Notes: generated from the letters alone by a model not told the origin. A stretch of 64,000 bases of DNA from Pedobacter rhizosphaerae (GCF_900111155.1 NZ_FOGG01000002.1:271827-335826), one strand, 5' to 3'; numbered from the stretch's first letter, positions 23,929-32,604 are shown. Program-made: numbers and translations.

Positions 23929-24612
23929 ATGAAAAAGAATTTGGTTATAGCCATTGATGGCTATTCGTCTTGTGGAAAGAGTACTTTAGCAAAAGCATTG
24001 GCTAAGAAATTGGGTTTTATTTATATCGATAGCGGAGCAATGTACAGGGCTGTTACCCTATTTTTCATCAGAAACCATGTAGACATGAGTAGCGATGCAG
24101 CTGTTGAAGATGCGTTGCAACACATTGAACTCAATTTTCATTCGCGCGACTATGAGTCTCACATTACCCTTAACGGAGAAGAGGTTTCAGATGAAATTCG
24201 TTTAATGCCTGTTTCGGAAAACGTTAGTGAGATTTCTGCAAATAAGCTTGTTCGCCATGAAATGGTGAAACAGCAACAACGTATGGGTAAGTCTAAAAAC
24301 ATTGTTATGGATGGACGTGATATCGGCACCACTGTATATCCCCATGCGCCGGTGAAATTCTTTATGACCGCCGATCCCAAAATAAGGGCTGAACGCCGCT
24401 TTAAGGAATTAGAAAGTAAAGGAAACAATACAACTACCCTGGAGGAAGTGTTTGAAAACCTGGCTCACCGCGATTATGCAGACACCACGCGTAAGGAAAG
24501 TCCACTGGTTAGGGCCGAAGATGCCATTATCTTAGACAATACAGATTTAACACAAGCAGAACAGCTTGACTTTGCCTTAGAACATGTAAAACCATTTTTA
24601 CCTCATCCCTAA
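23929..24612 (+). CDS. cmk: Cytidylate kinase
   Basis: 227-residue cytoplasmic kinase phosphorylating CMP and dCMP with ATP. The P-loop GYSSCGKST is at 11-19, followed by YIDSGAMYRAVT (nucleotide binding), the CMP-binding insert, MDGRDIGTTVYPHAPVKFFMTA and the lid region AERRFKELE...HRDYADTTRKESPL. Length is typical. In many bacteria cmk precedes rpsA; here rpsA is about 3.6 kb downstream on the same strand with a DUF1080 gene, a TPM gene and an SH3 gene between them. Confidence 0.94.
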   Translation: MKKNLVIAIDGYSSCGKSTLAKALAKKLGFIYIDSGAMYRAVTLFFIRNHVDMSSDAAVEDALQHIELNFHSRDYESHITLNGEEVSDEIRLMPVSENVSEISANKLVRHEMVKQQQRMGKSKNIVMDGRDIGTTVYPHAPVKFFMTADPKIRAERRFKELESKGNNTTTLEEVFENLAHRDYADTTRKESPLVRAEDAIILDNTDLTQAEQLDFALEHVKPFLPHP

Positions 24613-24657
24613 AATATAATTTATAGGGTTTAATTTAATTTCATATTTTTAGCTACT

Positions 24658-25488
24658 ATGAAATTAAAACAGACCGCTATCTTCCTCTTTTTTATTGCGA
24701 TTTCTTTTACTGAGGCTCAGGCCCAAAAAGGCTGGATCAATCTTTTTAACGGAAAAGATTTAAAAGATTGGAACATCAAAATTGCTAAGCACAATTATAA
24801 GGAAAATTACGCCAATACTTTCAGAGTAGAAAATGGGGTGATGAAAGTTGGTTATGAAGGCTATACAGACTTTAATCAACAATATGGCCACATTTTCTAC
24901 AAAAAACCTTTCTCAGCTTACCTTTTAAAAGTAACGTATCGCTTTGTTGGCGATCAGGCGAAAGGTGGCGAGGGCTGGGCATGGAGAAACAGCGGTGCGA
25001 TGTTACATTGTCAGGCACCCGAAACCATGCGTAAAGACCAGGATTTCCCGATCTCAATTGAAGGACAAATACTGGGTGGCGACGGCGAGCACGAACGTCA
25101 TACCAGCAATGTGTGTACTCCGGGAACAGAAATTGTGTATCAAGGTAAATTATTTACACCCCACTGTTTAGATTCCAAGTCAAAAACCTACCACGGCGAC
25201 CGCTGGGTAACAGCAGAATTTTTAGTACTGCAGGATTCTGTGGTTAAACATATTATTGATGGAGAAGTTGTGTTGGAGTACACTAAACCACGTATTGGCG
25301 GAGGAAATGTTTCCAATTTTGATCCAAAAGCAAAAACAGATGGCAAAGCTTTAACTTCTGGATACATTTCCCTACAAAGTGAGAGCCATCCAATAGAATT
25401 TAAGCGTGTACAGCTGTTTGATTTAGCGCCTTATTATAAGAACAAAGCTAAGTTAGAGCAAATATTGTCTAAAATTTTGAAGCAATAA
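24658..25488 (+). CDS. Exported DUF1080 (3-keto-disaccharide hydrolase-like) protein
   Basis: 276 residues with a signal peptide (about 1-22, ending AQAQ). The rest is one DUF1080 jelly-roll domain: GWINLFNGKDLKDWNIK at the start, FRVENGVMKVGYEGYTDF, NSGAMLHCQ, DFPISIEGQILGGDGEHERHT, and GYISLQSESHPIEFKRVQLFDL at the end. The family is laminin-G/concanavalin-like and includes glycoside-acting 3-keto-disaccharide hydrolases; the substrate here is unknown. The location would be periplasmic or extracellular. It is 45 bases after cmk. Confidence 0.85.
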   Translation: MKLKQTAIFLFFIAISFTEAQAQKGWINLFNGKDLKDWNIKIAKHNYKENYANTFRVENGVMKVGYEGYTDFNQQYGHIFYKKPFSAYLLKVTYRFVGDQAKGGEGWAWRNSGAMLHCQAPETMRKDQDFPISIEGQILGGDGEHERHTSNVCTPGTEIVYQGKLFTPHCLDSKSKTYHGDRWVTAEFLVLQDSVVKHIIDGEVVLEYTKPRIGGGNVSNFDPKAKTDGKALTSGYISLQSESHPIEFKRVQLFDLAPYYKNKAKLEQILSKILKQ

Positions 25489-25555
25489 ACATATTGGTAT
25501 AACGATTGTTAATGATTGATGTAAAAAAGACACAACAACCATTAATTACGCTCAG

Positions 25556-27040
25556 ATGCTCCAAAAACGCTTACTCTCATTAATTTTATCGGCATTTCTT
25601 TTAGCCACATTACCATTTTTTAGCGTTGCTCAAACCGCTTATAAGATACAGGATATTCCAGACCCAAAGAAAGGTGATGGTGGGTACATAAGCAATCCTG
25701 ACGGAGTTTTAAGTGCTGGTGATGTTGCCAGCCTAAATGATACCATTGCAAGTTTTGAACGCAAAACGAATGTTCAGGTTGCTGTGGTCATTGTAAATAA
25801 TTTTGATCCCGACCAGGAGGATTTTGATTTTGCCTATGCCCTGTTTAATACATGGGGCATTGGTCAAAAAACAAGCAACAACGGCTTACTGTTATTTATT
25901 GCAAAAGACCGTCGGAAATATCGTTTCATTACAGGAACAGGTATAGAGGGGGTATTACCCGATACGAAACTCAAACACATTGCTCAAAATTTGCTTGTTC
26001 CTGCATTTAGAGAGAATGAGTTTGGAACCGGAATAATTAATACCATTAACGCCATTGGCATTATCATACTTAATCCAGATAATAAATCGGAGCTCAATCA
26101 ACTGTTTACACAAAAAAGTGAACCTACCTGGTGGGATAAAATAGGTATTCAATCACTGATCATTATCGGCATCTATGTATGCTGTTTATTCATCATTAAA
26201 AGGAAAAAGCCAAAATTATCGGCAACTCTGAATAAACAGATTTCCTCCTATGATAAAGGCATCGCTTCTGGTTGTATAACCATATTTTCCTTATTGTTCG
26301 TTGTCGTGTTCATCATCGGCTTTTTTGGCTCATTTGAAGGATTGCTAAAAGTAGAAGACATTCCTACCTACCTCATTGTTATCTGTTCTATTTTATTATT
26401 TACACACTATGTTGGAGCACTCAGTGCAATAAGGAAAAAATATTTTGATCCCGAGAATTTTTCCAATGCGGTTGCCAGCTTCAACAAATCAATGTGGTGG
26501 ATCTTTTTATTCTCACCATTGGTTTTAATTGTATTGATTAGAGAAGGGATGAAAAAAGCAGCATTAAAAAAACGCTTTACTCCCGCTTTAGATGCCAACA
26601 ATTTGCCTATGGTTAGGATAGACCGGGATGAAAACCCCACAGGTAGCCCTTACCTAAATGAAGCACAGCAAAAGGAAGAGCAACTAAAAGCTCTGTTCTA
26701 CGATATCTGGATTGGAACAGATGGCGAAAAAAAACTAATTCCTAATGATGGGGATGAGCATAGCAAATTTGAAACCTGCCCGAGTTGTGGTGCCAAAACC
26801 TATACTGTTCCTTTTGTTAAAACATTGCTCAGTGCAACCTACTCCAGACAAGGATCGGGCAAGGAGATGCAGGAATGTAAAAACTGTTCTTTTGAAACTT
26901 TCATACGTAATGTAACCATTCCGATGTTGGTAAAAGAGCGTTCAAGTTCCTCCTCCTCGTCATCAGGCAGCAGCAGTTCATCTTCTTCCAGCTGGGGCGG
27001 AGGGCGAAGCAGTGGCGGAGGAACGGGTGGAAGTTGGTAA
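25556..27040 (+). CDS. TPM-domain membrane protein with Ser/Gly-rich tail
   Basis: 494 residues. Signal peptide (about 1-25), then a TPM domain (about 45-170: NPDGVLSAGDVASLNDTIASF, NTWGIGQKTSNNGLLLFIAKDRRKYRF, GTGIEGVLPDTKL) facing the periplasm. Four hydrophobic segments follow at roughly 200-220, 240-265, 275-295 and 315-335. Next comes a cytoplasmic part with a zinc-ribbon pattern CPSCGAKTY...CKNCSF (about 405-450), and a low-complexity tail of Ser then Gly runs ending GGGTGGSW. This is the YgcG architecture with an extra zinc ribbon. TPM domains have been linked to phosphatase activity and photosystem repair in plants; the bacterial role is unclear. Confidence 0.8.
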   Translation: MLQKRLLSLILSAFLLATLPFFSVAQTAYKIQDIPDPKKGDGGYISNPDGVLSAGDVASLNDTIASFERKTNVQVAVVIVNNFDPDQEDFDFAYALFNTWGIGQKTSNNGLLLFIAKDRRKYRFITGTGIEGVLPDTKLKHIAQNLLVPAFRENEFGTGIINTINAIGIIILNPDNKSELNQLFTQKSEPTWWDKIGIQSLIIIGIYVCCLFIIKRKKPKLSATLNKQISSYDKGIASGCITIFSLLFVVVFIIGFFGSFEGLLKVEDIPTYLIVICSILLFTHYVGALSAIRKKYFDPENFSNAVASFNKSMWWIFLFSPLVLIVLIREGMKKAALKKRFTPALDANNLPMVRIDRDENPTGSPYLNEAQQKEEQLKALFYDIWIGTDGEKKLIPNDGDEHSKFETCPSCGAKTYTVPFVKTLLSATYSRQGSGKEMQECKNCSFETFIRNVTIPMLVKERSSSSSSSSGSSSSSSSSWGGGRSSGGGTGGSW

Positions 27041-27061
27041 AGTGACCTTTTTTAAGCTTAA

Positions 27062-27093
27062 TTTAGTTTTTAAGGATGTGTTTCCTATTTTTG
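27062..27093 (+). promoter_or_regulatory. Promoter of the SH3-domain gene
   Basis: TTTA at 27062-27065 and TATTTTTG at 27086-27093, spaced by 20 bases. The transcript would start near 27100. Confidence 0.5.
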
Positions 27094-27178
27094 CCCCACA
27101 ATGTTTCATCTGGCATCGATTATCTGAATGCCTTTGATGCAGTTATATCTTTTTCATCGCATCAACAAAACAAAACCT

Positions 27179-27898
27179 ATGATTAGAATCTTTTTATTGT
27201 CGTTCGCTCTCTTTCTGTTTTCCTTCAGTTTAAATGCTCAGGATATTTACCGTGTAAAAGCTGATAAACTTAACGTTAGAGCATCTGCCGAAGCGAAAAG
27301 TAAAATTATAGGTTTTATCCCCCAGGGAGAAAATGTGGTGGTTTTGGATTCTACCAACGCAAAGTTTTTTAAAGTTAAAGTGACCAATGCTGAAGGTTGG
27401 GTAGCGAGCGAATTTTTAACTAAAATTTCTTCGGCACCAAAACCGGCACAAGCGAAATCGTCAGTTGTTATTGCCGCACCAAAGGTGGTAAAAGACTATT
27501 CAGGATATGTATTTTTAGGTATTGTCATTATTATTTTTGCCATTATTCTTTTCTTCATCTTTAAATATGCTAAGGAAAATAAGGTTTTGATTGGCTTTGC
27601 AACGGTGATTATTTTAATTACAGGGTATTTCTGTTACATTACCTTTTTCGAAGAAAAAATCGTGTTGGGGACCTTTGCCAGTGATAGCGATACCCAATAT
27701 CAATCGTTCGACTTTAAAAACAACGATTCTGTTGTAGTGAAAGATATTTATGCCGACTCTACTTTTACTGCCAAATACATTATTGAGGACGATATGATCA
27801 AATTATATGATCAGCAAAATATGATCTTGCTATTAATCAGAGATGACCAAACTTTGATTGGAGAAGGGTTTACAAGAGGTACCTTCAAAAAGAAGTAG
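27179..27898 (+). CDS. Exported bacterial SH3-domain membrane protein
   Basis: 239 residues from ATG 27179, chosen because it begins the signal peptide (MIRIFLLSFALFLFSFSLNAQ); an in-frame ATG at 27128 would add 17 residues without a purpose. A bacterial SH3 domain follows (about 23-85: YRVKADKLNVRASAEAKSKIIG, NAEGWVASEFL), then two hydrophobic segments (about 113-132 and 140-160) and a C-terminal beta-rich domain of about 75 residues. Such SH3 domains bind peptidoglycan or peptides. The layout suggests an envelope-stress or cell-wall sensor; the function is unknown. Confidence 0.75.
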   Translation: MIRIFLLSFALFLFSFSLNAQDIYRVKADKLNVRASAEAKSKIIGFIPQGENVVVLDSTNAKFFKVKVTNAEGWVASEFLTKISSAPKPAQAKSSVVIAAPKVVKDYSGYVFLGIVIIIFAIILFFIFKYAKENKVLIGFATVIILITGYFCYITFFEEKIVLGTFASDSDTQYQSFDFKNNDSVVVKDIYADSTFTAKYIIEDDMIKLYDQQNMILLLIRDDQTLIGEGFTRGTFKKK

Positions 27899-28196
27899 TT
27901 GAATTTGGGTACTTAACCGCAAATTAAAGGCACAAAGTACGCAAAGCCAGGGGCTGGGAAGTCGCAAAATAGAAGACTAGCCCTTAGCGAATATTTTTTT
28001 TTGGATTTAGGGGCTGGTCCGTAGGGCACGGACCAGGGAATAAACGAAGTAATCTTCTGGTTAAAACCTTACATTCTTAGCGCAAAACCTGGTGTCGTTT
28101 GTGGTTATGGAATGTACAATCTGTCAGGTTTAAGCTAAAACCATTAAGAACCCAATCTTAATCAGCTAAAAATCAGCAACATTTATTAAAAAAATC
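27899..28196. other. Repeat-containing spacer before rpsA
   Basis: The gap holds 9-mer repeat words (GGCACAAAG, TACGCAAAG near 27930-27950), the hairpin at 28014-28036 and no credible gene. Confidence 0.5.
28014..28036. repeat. Hairpin repeat, GGTCCGT family
   Basis: CTGGTCCGT, loop AGGGC, ACGGACCAG: a perfect 9-bp stem. The core is the same as in the hairpins at 12380 and 12432. Confidence 0.65.
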
Positions 28197-28227
28197 TTTT
28201 CTATAAATAAAAAAAGTTTTACCTTTG
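28197..28227 (+). promoter_or_regulatory. Promoter of rpsA
   Basis: TTTT at 28197-28200, a 19-base spacer and TACCTTTG at 28220-28227. The transcript would start at about 28231, at the foot of a small hairpin (TCCCTA, AA, TAGGGA; 28231-28244), followed by a purine-rich AAAAAAGGAGA before ATG 28265. Confidence 0.7.
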
Positions 28228-28264
28228 CAGTCCCTAAATAGGGAAAAAAGGAGATAATTTATTA

Positions 28265-30199
28265 ATGGCTAAAAAACAAGTAGCAGAAAAAGAACTAGCG
28301 GCTAAAAAAGCTGAACTTCAAGATGCAGACGGACGTCTGACTGAAAAAGAAACCATTGAATCAGAAGCTGATTCAGTGTCGATCGAAGCGATCAAATCAT
28401 CATTAGCAACCCCAACAGAAGATTTCGATTGGGATGCTGACGAAAAAGTTTTCGGTAATTACAATGATGCAGACCGTAAAAAGTTTGAAGATATGTATGC
28501 CGGTACCTTCAACCAGATCACTAAAGGTGAAATCATTAGCGGTACTGTTGTTTCAATTAACAACAAAGACGTAGTATTAAACGTTGGATTTAAATCAGAC
28601 GGTTTAGTTTCTACTTCAGAATTCCGTGATACACCAGATCTTAAAGTTGGCGATTCAGTTGATGTATTCGTTGAAGCACCAGAAGATGCAAACGGTCAGT
28701 TGATTCTTTCTCGCAAAAGAGCTAAAACTCAAAGATCTTGGGAAGCAATTAACGAAGCTCTTGAAAATGATCAAATCATCAACGGTTTCGTTAAGAGCCG
28801 TACTAAAGGTGGTTTAATTGTTGATATTATGGGTGTTGAGGCTTTCTTGCCAGGTTCACAAATCGATATCAAACCTATCCGCGATTACGATGTTTACGTG
28901 GGTAAAACAATGGAATTCAAAGTTGTTAAAATTAACCATGAGTTTAAAAACGTTGTAGTTTCTCATAAAGTGTTAATTGAAGACGATTTAGAATCACAAA
29001 AAGTTGAAATCGTTTCTAAATTAGAAAAAGGACAAGTATTAGAAGGTACTGTTAAAAATATCACTGATTTCGGTGTGTTCATCGATTTAGGTGGTGTTGA
29101 TGGTTTACTTCACATTACTGATATTTCTTGGGGCCGCATAGAGCATCCAAAAGAAGTTTTAGCATTGGATCAAAAAATCAACGTGGTTGTTTTAGATTTC
29201 GATGATGAGAAAAAACGTATCGCATTAGGCTTAAAACAATTAACTCCACACCCTTGGGAGAACTTAAGCACTGACATTCAAGTTGGTTCTAAAGTAAAAG
29301 GAAAAATCGTAACTGTTGCAGATTACGGTGCTTTCTTAGAAATCATCCCTGGAGTTGAAGGTTTAATCCACGTTTCTGAAATGAGCTGGTCACAAAACTT
29401 AAGAAATCCTCAAGAATTCTTAAAAGTTGGTGATGAGATCGAAGCTGAAGTTTTAACTTTAGACAGAGACGAGCGCAAAATGAGCTTAGGTATTAAACAA
29501 TTATCTAACGATCCTTGGCAAGAAGTTGCTGCGAAATTCCCTGTAGGAAGCAAACACAAAGCTGTTGTTAAAAACATGACTAACTTTGGTGTTTTCGTAG
29601 AAATTGAAGAAGGTATCGATGGTTTAATCCACATCTCTGACCTTTCTTGGTCTAAAAAAATCAACCACCCTAACGAATTCACTAAAGTTGGTGATGTATT
29701 AGACGTAGTTGTTTTAGAACTTGACGTTGATAACCGTAAATTAAGCTTAGGTCACAAACAATTAGAAGAAAACCCTTGGGATACTTTTGAAACTATCTTC
29801 ACTTTAGATTCAATCCACCAGGGAACTGTTGTTAAAGTAACTGATAAAGGTGCTGTTATTGCTTTACCTTATGGCGTAGAAGGTTTCGTACCTACTAAAC
29901 ACATGGTTAAAGAAGATGGTACTTCTGTTAAAGCTGAAGAAACCAACGATTTCAAAATCATTGAGTTCAACAAAGAAGCAAAACGCATTGTAGTATCTCA
30001 CGCCCGTATTTGGGAAGAGGCTAAAGCTGAAGTAGCTGCTGAAGAAAGAGCATCTAAGAAAAAAGAAGCTAAAGCTGCTGTAACTGCGGTTAAGAAAGTT
30101 AAAGATTCTGTAGAGAAATCTACTTTAGGAGACTTAGACGTATTAGCTCAATTGAAATCGCAATTAGAAGGCGAAGAGAGCAAAGCTAAAAAAGGCTAA
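28265..30199 (+). CDS. rpsA: 30S ribosomal protein S1
   Basis: 644 residues, the long S1 form. An acidic N-terminal region of about 75 residues leads into six S1 (OB-fold) repeats; the clearest start with GEIISGTVVSINNKDVVLN, GFVKSRTKGGLIVDIMG, GTVKNITDFGVFIDLGGVDG, GKIVTVADYGAFLEIIPGVEG, AVVKNMTNFGVFVEIEEG and GTVVKVTDKGAVIAL. The C-terminal 60 residues are Lys/Ala/Glu-rich. S1 holds mRNA on the small subunit and matters where Shine-Dalgarno contacts are weak. Codon use is strongly biased, as expected for an abundant ribosomal protein. A strong terminator follows. Confidence 0.95.
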   Translation: MAKKQVAEKELAAKKAELQDADGRLTEKETIESEADSVSIEAIKSSLATPTEDFDWDADEKVFGNYNDADRKKFEDMYAGTFNQITKGEIISGTVVSINNKDVVLNVGFKSDGLVSTSEFRDTPDLKVGDSVDVFVEAPEDANGQLILSRKRAKTQRSWEAINEALENDQIINGFVKSRTKGGLIVDIMGVEAFLPGSQIDIKPIRDYDVYVGKTMEFKVVKINHEFKNVVVSHKVLIEDDLESQKVEIVSKLEKGQVLEGTVKNITDFGVFIDLGGVDGLLHITDISWGRIEHPKEVLALDQKINVVVLDFDDEKKRIALGLKQLTPHPWENLSTDIQVGSKVKGKIVTVADYGAFLEIIPGVEGLIHVSEMSWSQNLRNPQEFLKVGDEIEAEVLTLDRDERKMSLGIKQLSNDPWQEVAAKFPVGSKHKAVVKNMTNFGVFVEIEEGIDGLIHISDLSWSKKINHPNEFTKVGDVLDVVVLELDVDNRKLSLGHKQLEENPWDTFETIFTLDSIHQGTVVKVTDKGAVIALPYGVEGFVPTKHMVKEDGTSVKAEETNDFKIIEFNKEAKRIVVSHARIWEEAKAEVAAEERASKKKEAKAAVTAVKKVKDSVEKSTLGDLDVLAQLKSQLEGEESKAKKG

Positions 30200-30224
30200 T
30201 CTTTTTTAACTTATAAAGTTTTGG

Positions 30225-30258
30225 AAACGCCCCTGAGCAATCGGGGGCGTTTTTTTTT
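30225..30258 (+). terminator. Intrinsic terminator of rpsA
   Basis: AAACGCCCC (30225-30233) and GGGGCGTTT (30244-30252) form a GC-rich stem followed by nine T. Confidence 0.9.
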
Positions 30259-30293
30259 ATTGAAGTTTATAATATACTTGCTATCTCCCAGCT

Positions 30294-30640
30294 AAAATCC
30301 CTCACCCTGAATTTATTTCAGGGTCTTGCAGAAAAGATGCTGAAATAAATTCAGCAAGATGATTGCGAGGAGATAACATAGAATATAGCAAGCAATACCT
30401 CAATAATTCTTTCGAAACACCTACCCAAAATCCCTCACCCTGAATTTATTTCAGGGTCTTCTTCATGCCCCTTTTTAAAGATGCTGAAATAAATTCAGCA
30501 GACAATTGCGTGGAGATAACATACAATATAGCAAGCAATACCTCAATAATTCTTTCGAAACACCTACCCAAAATCCCTCACCCTGAATTTATTTTAGGGA
30601 CTTGCAGAAAAGATGCTGAAATAAATTCAGCAAGACGGTT
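30294..30640. repeat. Cluster of three hairpin repeat units
   Basis: Direct copies begin at 30294, 30427 and 30570 (spacings 133 and 143), the last one truncated. Each carries a 15-base inverted repeat, CTGAATTTATTTCAG and CTGAAATAAATTCAG, around about 20 to 35 variable bases; the outer part (ATAGCAAGCAATACCTC and TTCTTTCGAAACACCTACCC) is shared by the first two. The open frame through it (from 30465) is not a real N-terminus of the hexosaminidase. Confidence 0.85.
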
Positions 30641-30668
30641 TCAAGAAAATCTCTTTTTAGTACTTTTG
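30639..30668 (+). promoter_or_regulatory. Promoter of the hexosaminidase gene at the repeat edge
   Basis: TTTC at 30639-30642 and TACTTTTG at 30661-30668 (18-base spacer). The -33 element is at the very end of the third repeat copy. Confidence 0.5.
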
Positions 30669-30689
30669 GGTAAATCCAAGTCTACCCCC

Positions 30690-32360
30690 ATGAAGAACAT
30701 AATCTTAGCACTGCTTTTTTTTACTACCATAAAGCTATCGGCCCAGGAAATAAACATCATCCCACAACCTGTATCCGTAAAATCAGTTCCTGCAGGAGTA
30801 CCCTTCAAAATAGACATTACCACCAGTTTTTATACCGATTTGGGTGGAAATAGCGCCATAAGCTTTTTAGACAATTACCTCAGCCAATATTATAACTTAA
30901 AATTAAAGTGGTTTAAAAATCCTGAGCTCAAAAGGAAAAACATCATCAATGTGATCATTAAAAAAGGGTTAAATAATGTAAATCAATACCAGCTAACAGT
31001 AGAGCAAAATGCGATAACCATTACCGCAAATTCAGATACAGCGGCTTTTTATGGCATACAAACACTGATCCAATTACTCCCAACTGTAAAATCCACACCC
31101 TTAAATATTCCGGCGGTCGAAATTACCGATTACCCACGCTTCGGTTACCGTGGAATGCACTTAGACGTAAGCCGTCATTTCTTTGATGTAGCGTTTATAA
31201 AGAAATATATCGACTATCTCGCACTCCACAAAATGAACTATTTTCATTGGCATTTAACTGATGATCACGGATGGAGAATCGAAATTAAAAAATACCCCAA
31301 ACTAACTGAGATTGGCGCTTCGCGTAAAGGTAGTATCATTGGTTTATGGCCCGGCAAAGGCAACGAAAATATCAAATACCAGGTTCTGCCCAATGAGGTA
31401 AAAATTACACCAAAAGATGCCGTAATCAAAACAGACGGAATACCACACAGTGGATATTATACACAAGAACAAGTTAAAGAGGTAATTGACTACGCAGCTA
31501 AACGTTATATTACCATTATCCCTGAAATAGAAATGCCTGCGCATAGCATGGCCTTGCTGGCCGCCTACCCTGAACTGGGAACCGAACCGAACTCCAAATA
31601 TGAAGTTGCGCAAACCTGGGGCATGATGAATAAGTACAATAATGTGCTTCAAGCCTCTGATACCACCTTTAAGTTTCTGGAAAACGTATTGGCAGAGGTA
31701 ATGGAGCTCTTTCCAGCTCCTTACATCCACATTGGTGGCGATGAAGCTTCCAAAATATGGTGGAAAAAATCTCTCCTGTCTCAGCAAATCATGAAAGCAA
31801 ACGGACTCAAAACGGAAAGTGAGTTGCAAAGCTATTTTATCCGCCGCATGGAAAAATTTGTAAACAGCAAAGGTAAAACCATTATTGGCTGGAATGAGAT
31901 CCTGCAAGGCGGTTTAGCACCCAATGCCATAGTGATGAGCTGGCAAGGTGAAAAAGGCGGCATAGAGGCTGCAAAACAGCAACACAAAGCTATTATGACA
32001 CCTGAGAATATCATGTATTTTAACCATGCACAATTCGCAAAGGAAGATAGCCTGACTGCCAATAAATTTTCGCCCTTAGTTAATGTTTATAATTACGAGC
32101 CTATTCCAACAGCACTTAATGCAGAACAGGCAAAATATATCTGGGGCGCACAAGGCTGCTTGTGGAGTGAGTATATTACTAATCCAGCCAAGGTCGAGTA
32201 TTTGCTTTTCCCACGGTTAGATGCCTTAAGCGAGATCTTGTGGAGCCCAAGAGAAAAACGCAACTATGCCGATTTCCAAAAAAGACTCAAAATGCAATTT
32301 CTGAGGTACGATTTAATGGGAATAACTTATAGTAAAAGATACTTAAGCAATAATTATTAA
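30690..32360 (+). CDS. Beta-N-acetylhexosaminidase, GH20
   Basis: 556 residues from ATG 30690, which opens a signal peptide (MKNIILALLFFTTIKLSAQ). A GH20b domain (about 20-140: NIIPQPVSVKSV...FYGIQTLIQLLP) precedes the GH20 barrel (about 145-500): YRGMHLDVSRHFF, MNYFHWHLTDDHGWRIEI, EIEMPAHSMALLAAYPEL, and the catalytic pair Asp-Glu in HIGGDEA. Trp residues typical of the active site follow (GWNEILQGG, MSWQGEKGG, WGAQGCLWSEY). It cleaves terminal GlcNAc or GalNAc from glycans such as chitin pieces or glycoproteins, in the periplasm or outside. The longer open frame upstream is repeat sequence and was excluded. Confidence 0.93.
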   Translation: MKNIILALLFFTTIKLSAQEINIIPQPVSVKSVPAGVPFKIDITTSFYTDLGGNSAISFLDNYLSQYYNLKLKWFKNPELKRKNIINVIIKKGLNNVNQYQLTVEQNAITITANSDTAAFYGIQTLIQLLPTVKSTPLNIPAVEITDYPRFGYRGMHLDVSRHFFDVAFIKKYIDYLALHKMNYFHWHLTDDHGWRIEIKKYPKLTEIGASRKGSIIGLWPGKGNENIKYQVLPNEVKITPKDAVIKTDGIPHSGYYTQEQVKEVIDYAAKRYITIIPEIEMPAHSMALLAAYPELGTEPNSKYEVAQTWGMMNKYNNVLQASDTTFKFLENVLAEVMELFPAPYIHIGGDEASKIWWKKSLLSQQIMKANGLKTESELQSYFIRRMEKFVNSKGKTIIGWNEILQGGLAPNAIVMSWQGEKGGIEAAKQQHKAIMTPENIMYFNHAQFAKEDSLTANKFSPLVNVYNYEPIPTALNAEQAKYIWGAQGCLWSEYITNPAKVEYLLFPRLDALSEILWSPREKRNYADFQKRLKMQFLRYDLMGITYSKRYLSNNY

Positions 32361-32404
32361 ATTCCTTGTAACGTTTAAGTATTTCTTCCTACTTATTGAT
32401 AAAA

Positions 32405-32604
32405 ATGATGACTATGGAGAACCTAAAAAACAATAGGGAAAAGGAAGTGCAGCGGTATTATTGATCACCGTTTTAACAGTCAAAGAAGTACCTTACCTGA
32501 TAAAATATCCTATATTGCTGGCTAGTATTATCTTAATGCTCTGGAGCTTATATGATGATTACAAAATTGCAAAAGCGCAAATTAAAGCAAAGGCTAAACG
32601 ATAA
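32405..32604 (+). pseudogene. Small membrane protein gene with a one-base frameshift
   Basis: From ATG 32405 or 32414 the frame encodes about 13 residues (MENLKNNREK...) and then stops at 32462. The frame that takes over at 32443 encodes GSAVLLITVLTVKEVPYL and a second hydrophobic stretch, ending IKAKAKR at a stop at 32604. Restoring one G in the run at 32443-32444 would join them into a protein of about 63-66 residues. I take it as a small inner-membrane protein gene broken by a single-base deletion, or a sequencing error. Alternatively a TTG at 32461 starts a 47-residue protein. Confidence 0.45.

Noticed and set aside
27101..27127. Short upstream ORF of eight codons (MFHLASII) before the SH3 gene
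   Set aside because: Too short to support; one ATG near the expected transcript start is likely by chance.
30465..30689. 75-codon N-terminal extension of the hexosaminidase
   Set aside because: It is translated repeat sequence and precedes the promoter box and the real signal peptide.
31344..31907. 187-codon minus-strand open frame inside the GH20 gene
   Set aside because: Antisense to conserved catalytic sequence, with composition typical of a shadow frame.
32434..32446. Programmed -1 frameshift in the small membrane gene
   Set aside because: No XXXYYYZ heptamer occurs in the zero frame, and a single-base deletion explains the sequence.
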